Origin: Cellulophaga sp. Hel_I_12 | Lineage (GTDB): Bacteria > Bacteroidota > Bacteroidia > Flavobacteriales > Flavobacteriaceae | Length of the DNA: 64,000 nucleotides | Reading direction: 5' to 3' | Assembly (NCBI RefSeq): GCF_000799565.1 | Contig: NZ_JUHB01000001.1 | Location: 1,302,001-1,366,000 of the forward strand | Shown: positions 59,707 to 64,000 of the stretch, one piece after another | Numbering within the stretch: the first letter of the stretch is position 1 | Layout of the letters: each line of letters begins with the position of its first letter | Notes under the pieces: model-generated | Databases searched by the model: none | Seen by the model: only the letters and a program-made list of their open reading frames with translations | Told to the model about the DNA's origin: nothing | Program-made: the position numbers and the translations under genes

Positions 59707-60852
59707 CTAAAAATCAATTGTATCATTTCCATTGATACTGTTAAACTGACCTAGTGTATAGGGTGCTTTAGGTTTTTCTTGAATTAGCCAATCTTGATTT
59801 TTGCAGTAGGTAATAAGTTCTTTGCATCTATTATCCCCTAACTTATTCTTAAACTCTTTCTTATAGGCTAATTGTAATTGTATCACTAATTCAGAATAAC
59901 TAAATATTTCGCTTTTAGTGTAAACCTCGATAAGTAGCTTAAACTTTTTATAATCTTCTAAGTCCGAAATATCAAATTTGTTGTTTCTTGATTCCGTTCT
60001 TATCTCAAAATTTTCAACTAATACCGGCAAACCGTCTTCATTGATTTCAAAGGCAAATGGCAAGGGTTCTATGTTTCTGCACATTTGAGATTCAACAATT
60101 GAAATATCTTTATCCTGTTCGTTCTTAGTGACCGATAAAACCGTTTCCGCTTTGTTTAGTAGTTCAGTTCCAATATGCCCCCGGGCATTATTATCGCTTT
60201 TATTTTGATGCAATACCGTAACGATATGGATATTTTTTTCTTCTGTCCACTTTAATAATTTTGATGCTATCATTGTCGCTTCCGATTCATCATTAATCGA
60301 ATTAACAAGGTCTTTAATACCATCAATTATAACCAGTCCTAAACTATCAGTATTGTAAATTGCGTGTTCTATGATATTAAGCCGTTCTAAGGGGTTTTTA
60401 CTTCTTAAATGATATACTTTAAGGTCTTTGGGAATGTCAACGGCAATCTGCTTGCAAATACGCTTTAAAGCTAGTTGAACATGATATTTACCTTGTTCTG
60501 TATCAAAGTATAGAACCGTTCTTTTATCACGTGGTAAACAGCCTTTAAATTGACCTAACAAAATGTCATTATTTAGTACTGCAGAAACTGCTATATTTAT
60601 AAAAAATGATTTTCTACTTTTCGCCTTTCCAATTATCAAAGAAAAGTTCCCTAATGTTCCTAATATTGCGTTGTGATTTTCTTGTATTTGTTCCCATGCT
60701 ATTTGAGGGGGTGCGATAGCTTCGGTTGCTTTAACTTCTAATTGATTTAATACATCACTTAAGCTAATCGGTTTATCTTGTTCAATAGCCTTTAAAAGGC
60801 TTTCAGCTTCATTTAACACCTCATCGATACCAATGTTTGTTTTATTTTCCAT
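59707..60852 (-). CDS. RecA-fold AAA ATPase (RepA-like helicase)
   Basis: Starting at MENKTNIGIDEVL the protein has 381 residues; a TTG three codons upstream is less likely. Walker A is GKAKSRKS (about 75-82), Walker B is LGLVIIDGIKDLV, and IHIVTVLHQNKSDNNARGHIG fits the RepA/KaiC-type loop (shown complete at 20 or fewer residues in each half). A C-terminal winged-helix-like part follows. With the DUF6371 gene 89 bases downstream it forms a replication module. Confidence 0.82.
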   Translation of the reverse strand: MENKTNIGIDEVLNEAESLLKAIEQDKPISLSDVLNQLEVKATEAIAPPQIAWEQIQENHNAILGTLGNFSLIIGKAKSRKSFFINIAVSAVLNNDILLGQFKGCLPRDKRTVLYFDTEQGKYHVQLALKRICKQIAVDIPKDLKVYHLRSKNPLERLNIIEHAIYNTDSLGLVIIDGIKDLVNSINDESEATMIASKLLKWTEEKNIHIVTVLHQNKSDNNARGHIGTELLNKAETVLSVTKNEQDKDISIVESQMCRNIEPLPFAFEINEDGLPVLVENFEIRTESRNNKFDISDLEDYKKFKLLIEVYTKSEIFSYSELVIQLQLAYKKEFKNKLGDNRCKELITYCKNQDWLIQEKPKAPYTLGQFNSINGNDTIDF

Positions 60853-61108
60853 TAGTATCAAATTTTAAAGGTTTATTAAAACTTAATACTCCGTTAGTAA
60901 TAGTTGCTTTATAGACCACCCCTTGTCTAGTTTGCAAACATTGATCACCATCAATAAACGTAATTTGACTACAATTTAACACAACACGTTCAGACATTTT
61001 ATTTTGTCTTCTTATAGTAGTTTCTTCGTATTCAAATTCTGAATGTATTTTTGTATCTTGTGCCTGTTCTTTGCCGAAAGAATTAAGGCTATTGGTATTG
61101 TTTTCCAT
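60842..61108 (-). CDS. Hypothetical protein (88 aa)
   Basis: With MENNTNSLNSFG as start the product has 88 residues; the longer frame from 61141 would overlap the HTH gene by 25 bases. The first half is polar and disordered, the second half strand-rich (VVLNCSQITFIDGDQCLQ, then VVYKATITNGVLSFNK). No family recognised. It overlaps the ATPase gene by 11 bases, so it is translated as part of the same operon. Confidence 0.6.
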   Translation of the reverse strand: MENNTNSLNSFGKEQAQDTKIHSEFEYEETTIRRQNKMSERVVLNCSQITFIDGDQCLQTRQGVVYKATITNGVLSFNKPLKFDTNGK

Positions 61109-61116
61109 AGCCTTTT

Positions 61117-61398
61117 TTATTTTTTTACAGGTTTTAAACATTCAAGTAGTTCACTACGCTTGTAATATCTGCGGTTGCCGATTCCGTAGGTTTTTACTTT
61201 ACATTTATTTGACCATGCCCATAAAGTACTCGAGTTGATAGATAAAAACTTACACGCTTCTTCACGTGTTAAAAGGTCATCGTTTGCATTTTGGCTGTCG
61301 AGGTTCTTTTTAAGTTCCTGAAGTTGGATTTTTACACCATCTGTAATTAGGTCGGCTAATTGTTGCGGTGTGGTTTGAATAAATTGTACTGTGTCCAT
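61117..61398 (-). CDS. Helix-turn-helix excisionase-like protein
   Basis: A 93-residue protein with a MerR/excisionase-type HTH: LLTREEACKFLSINSSTLWAWS, then RRYYKRSELLECL, in residues about 43-88. Proteins like this sit at the head of replication or excision operons in Bacteroidota conjugative elements. It may direct excision or control the operon. It is the first gene of the run HTH, 88-aa protein, ATPase, DUF6371. Confidence 0.82.
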   Translation of the reverse strand: MDTVQFIQTTPQQLADLITDGVKIQLQELKKNLDSQNANDDLLTREEACKFLSINSSTLWAWSNKCKVKTYGIGNRRYYKRSELLECLKPVKK

Positions 61399-61492
61399 TT
61401 GCTAAGTATTAATTGTTATACTTTGCAAATATTGATTTGAGTTTATACCCTAAAAGATTGTGTATTGTACCTTTTTGGGTACGTTACATATC

Positions 61493-62092
61493 CTAATTCT
61501 TAAAAAGTTGTTTAGCAATGGAATAAATCGCGATTCTTTCATTTGTTACGGAATGGTTCGATGTTTTCTGTATTACAATTTCATAAGTCTTTGAAATCCA
61601 ATCTAAAAATGTTTTTTGGTTAATTGTGTCAAATATTAAACCGTCTTTTTTCATTATCTCATACATAAACTTTACATCGGTTCTACTAGTTTCATCAATG
61701 CAAAAACTATCAAACATTGATTGCCAAACATCAAAACCGTTATTTCTGAATATATTAATATGCTTATTTTCCACTGCATCTGTTTCGGATTCTTGATTTT
61801 GTTGAGGTTCATCAGTTTTCAACGAATTTTGACTACTAAATTTTACTTTTTCAATTCTCAAATTACCAAAATCATCTCTTTTAAAATTAAAATCCGCATC
61901 GTAACCCAGTTCGTTTGCTCTTAATTCTAAATATGACTTTCTTTTTTTTAACGAGAAGTACATTTTTTTTTCTTCAAAAGGACTTAAAAAATCCCAATGA
62001 TGTTCCAATATGCACTGTTCAAATTCTGAAATAATGAAATCTATTTCTTCACTATCAATGTAATGGTGCAAAAAACGGGCATAGTATACCAC
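61493..62092 (-). pseudogene. Element protein apparently truncated at its 5' end by IS21
   Basis: An open frame of 199 codons whose only start at the 5' end is GTG at 62092, immediately preceded by TAG and then by the IS21 end. The first residues (VYYARFLHHYIDSEEIDF) read like the inside of a domain rather than a start. The protein has an N-terminal helical part, a polar linker (about 95-110) and a C-terminal helical domain (FLDWISKTYEIV). I know no function. Truncation is inferred from position; the size of the lost part is unknown. Confidence 0.55.
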
Positions 62093-62104
62093 CTACAGCG
62101 GATT

Positions 62105-62165
62105 AAAGTGATCATAGTGGAGCGGGTGAAAGTGAACCACTTGCGGCGGACGAAAGTGAACCACT
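62105..62165 (+). repeat. Transposase-binding repeats of the IS21 left end
   Basis: AAAGTGA begins at 62105, 62129 and 62153, exactly 24 bases apart; the second and third copies extend to AAAGTGAACCACT. IS21 elements carry such multiple repeats in each end. Confidence 0.8.
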
Positions 62166-62217
62166 AAAAATCGATTCTATTTGTAAAGCTTTAAATATCT
62201 TTTTATAAAAAGATATT

Positions 62218-63762
62218 ATGGCCAACAAACAAATAGAAATGCGAAAAATAAAACAGATTTTCAAACTTTACAGTGAAGGAGTCAGTAAGCGTCAAATAAG
62301 CCTAATCACAGGGCTATCACGTAATACCATCACTAAATATATTGACTTTTTTAAGCGCTATGGGCTTACTAATTACGAAGTGTCTTCCATGACACTCGAG
62401 GAGCTGAACAGACTTTTTAAAACCGACCAAAAAGGTAAGAGCCAACAACTATTGACTCTAGAAACATACTTTCCTTATTTCGACAAAGAACTGCGCAAAA
62501 CGGGTGTAACCAAAGAGCTACTCTGGCAAGAGTATGCTTCCAAACATCCAGATGGTTACAAACTTTCCCAGTTTAGATATTGGTACCGGGAGTGGGCTAA
62601 AGAAGTGTCTCCAGTGATGCATTTTACACACAAAGCTGGCGATAAACTTTTTATTGATTTTACAGGTAAGAAGCTTTCCATCGTAGACCGTTACACAGGT
62701 GAGATACAAGATTTAGAAGTCTTTGTTTGTGTATTGGGAAGTAGCCAATATACGTATGTTGAGGCTTGTGAGAGCCAAAAGAAAGAAGACTTTATAGCTT
62801 GTGTAGAAAATGCACTTTGGTTTTATGGCGGTGTACCACAAGCTTTAGTGCCCGATAACTTGAGGGCAGCAGTTACTAAAAGTAGTCGTTACGAACCGAA
62901 AGTAAATGAGACTTTTATAGATTTTGCTGAGCATTATGAAACGGCAGTACTTCCAACTAGAGCCTACAGACCTAGAGATAAAGCCATCGTCGAAAATGCT
63001 GTACGTATCATATATACACGTGTCTTTGCGCCATTGCGTAACCAAACGATCCATACTAAAGCTGCACTGAATAAGGCTATATTAGAACTTCTTAAAACCC
63101 ATAACAGCACCTCTTTTAGGGGGCGTGAATATTCTCGCTATTCGTTATTTGAAGAGATTGAAAAGCATCAGCTCAGACCATTGCCAGCAAAACGCTATGA
63201 GATTAAACGCTACGCTAATGCAACGGTTCATAAAAACAGCCATATTTATTTTAGTAAGGACAAACACTATTATAGTCTGCCCTATCAGCATATAGGCAAG
63301 CGTATCAAAATGGTTTACTCAGATAGCGCAGTAGAGATTTACTACCAGCAGGAACTGCTTACGGTACATCCAAGAAACAAGCAAAAATATGGGTATAGCA
63401 CGATAAAGGAACACATGCCTTCCCATCACCGCTTTATCAGCGAGTGGAGCAGTGAAAAATTCATTACCTGGGCAGAGCAAGTTGGTAATAATTGTAAGGT
63501 GTTAATCATTAACATATTAGAAAAGAAACAACACCCTGAGCAATCCTACAAATCGTGTTTAGGCATATTGCACCTTACTAAAAAGGTAGGCAATACACGG
63601 CTAGATAATGCCTGTAAGCGAGCATTAGACTATGGAGCGCATAACTACAATATTGTAGAGCGTATCCTTAAAAACGGCTGGGACACTTTAGATGAAGATA
63701 TCGAAGATCAACCAGATATCCCAAACCATAGCAATATTAGAGGGAGCCATTATTACAAATAA
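62218..63762 (+). CDS. istA: IS21 family transposase IstA
   Basis: A 514-residue transposase. An N-terminal HTH (VSKRQISLITGLSRNTITKY, about 22-41) binds the element ends. The DDE catalytic residues are Asp147 (FIDFTGK), Asp213 (VPDNLRAAV) and Glu259 (KAIVENAV). The Mu C-terminal-like domain follows. Length is standard and the frame is unbroken, so it may be active. IstA needs the ATPase IstB, encoded 16 bases downstream. Confidence 0.96.
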   Translation: MANKQIEMRKIKQIFKLYSEGVSKRQISLITGLSRNTITKYIDFFKRYGLTNYEVSSMTLEELNRLFKTDQKGKSQQLLTLETYFPYFDKELRKTGVTKELLWQEYASKHPDGYKLSQFRYWYREWAKEVSPVMHFTHKAGDKLFIDFTGKKLSIVDRYTGEIQDLEVFVCVLGSSQYTYVEACESQKKEDFIACVENALWFYGGVPQALVPDNLRAAVTKSSRYEPKVNETFIDFAEHYETAVLPTRAYRPRDKAIVENAVRIIYTRVFAPLRNQTIHTKAALNKAILELLKTHNSTSFRGREYSRYSLFEEIEKHQLRPLPAKRYEIKRYANATVHKNSHIYFSKDKHYYSLPYQHIGKRIKMVYSDSAVEIYYQQELLTVHPRNKQKYGYSTIKEHMPSHHRFISEWSSEKFITWAEQVGNNCKVLIINILEKKQHPEQSYKSCLGILHLTKKVGNTRLDNACKRALDYGAHNYNIVERILKNGWDTLDEDIEDQPDIPNHSNIRGSHYYK

Positions 63763-63778
63763 ATTTAAACCAAAAACA

Positions 63779-64000
63779 ATGAATAAACAGACATTAGAAC
63801 ACATGAAACAACTAAGGCTATACGGCATGTACAGAGCCTTTGACAGCAGTTTATCACCACAAAGTATAAACTACACAAATGATGAACTCATCGCATATCT
63901 GCTCCAAAGCGAATGGGATGACCGCCAAAACAGAAAGATAGAACGGTTAACAAAAGCGGCACGTTTTAGATATAGTGCTGTTATGGAAGCTATCGATTTT
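63779..64000 (+). CDS. istB: IS21 helper ATPase IstB, N-terminal part
   Basis: The first 74 codons run off the right edge. The start MNKQTLEHMKQLRLYGMYRA and the segment ELIAYLLQSEWDDRQNRKIE are the usual IstB N terminus, which precedes the AAA+ domain. IstB delivers target DNA to IstA. Confidence 0.93.
   Translation, partial: MNKQTLEHMKQLRLYGMYRAFDSSLSPQSINYTNDELIAYLLQSEWDDRQNRKIERLTKAARFRYSAVMEAIDF

Larger units (their letters stand above)
55245..64000. mobile_element. Putative integrative element at tRNA-Arg (left part)
   Basis: Directly downstream of the tRNA the gene content turns to unknown, replication-type and excision-type genes on one strand: DUF4468, RelA/SpoT-like, DUF6371 Toprim, RecA-fold ATPase, HTH, and an IS21 copy. 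No integrase or second tRNA-like repeat is in view, so the right end lies beyond the window. The left boundary is taken as the T arm of the tRNA and is approximate. Confidence 0.65.
62093..64000 (+). mobile_element. IS21 family insertion sequence, left part
   Basis: Terminal repeats at 62105-62165, then istA and the start of istB in the usual order with a 16-base gap. The exact left tip and target duplication could not be fixed; the right end is outside the window. Confidence 0.9.

Noticed and set aside
55245..61492. Prophage
   Set aside because: No capsid, tail, portal, terminase or lysis gene is visible; the genes fit a plasmid-like or integrative element.

Overview
The window is chromosomal DNA of a low-GC Bacteroidota, almost certainly a marine-type member of the Flavobacteriaceae. 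The evidence is a SusC/SusD pair, many DUF families typical of the phylum (DUF3570, DUF4266, DUF4920, DUF6268, DUF4468, DUF6371), type III and type II-like glutamine synthetases, a fused isobutyryl-CoA mutase, a DnaJ with a reduced zinc finger, and several TAnnTTTG promoter boxes of the Bacteroidota type. No rRNA, CRISPR array or phage structural gene is visible.

Positions 1-22.8 kb are ordinary core genes. They comprise the tail of an M14 peptidase, a PlsC-like acyltransferase with a BASS transporter and CsaA, a thioredoxin, YfiT and peroxiredoxin group, a cold shock protein, and a cyclophilin-FKBP fusion. An M28 peptidase with PPK2 follows, beside the remains of an M13 peptidase. Then come a sigma-54 activator without a DNA-binding domain, a DUF6268 protein, an MscS channel, an ABC-2 exporter, grpE-dnaJ, mnmD, ilvE, a MazG-like protein and crcB. 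Two paralogous one-helix proteins (5967 and 22260) are newly proposed here.

Positions 23-52.6 kb hold a nitrogen theme and more core genes. A P-II protein, ammonium transporter and porin form one unit behind a pair of palindromes. Glutamine synthetases III and II diverge at 51.4 kb around an inverted repeat. Between these units lie a DUF1684 lipoprotein, a DJ-1-like lipoprotein lacking its catalytic Cys, an Lrp regulator, IcmF, PurU, a SusC/SusD pair, PyrF, PrfA, a five-gene envelope redox cluster (Rieske, thioredoxin, ApbE, DUF4266, DUF3570) and PurM. A four-helix-bundle (S23/Avd-like) gene sits exactly between prfA and pyrF and is bounded by two inverted arrays of degenerate 7-bp repeats. 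A third, longer heptamer array lies on the other side of prfA. This is the most unusual structure in the core part.

From tRNA-Arg(ACG) at 55.2 kb to the right edge the content changes to accessory DNA, all on the minus strand until an IS21-type insertion. It carries a DUF4468 protein, unknown proteins, an orphan RelA/SpoT-type alarmone synthetase with its own repeat-rich control region, a Toprim-like DUF6371 primase, a RecA-fold ATPase, an excisionase-like HTH protein and a gene that seems cut by the IS21 (istA complete, istB running off the window). The tRNA 3' end faces this block, so I read it as an integrative element whose integrase and far end lie outside the window.
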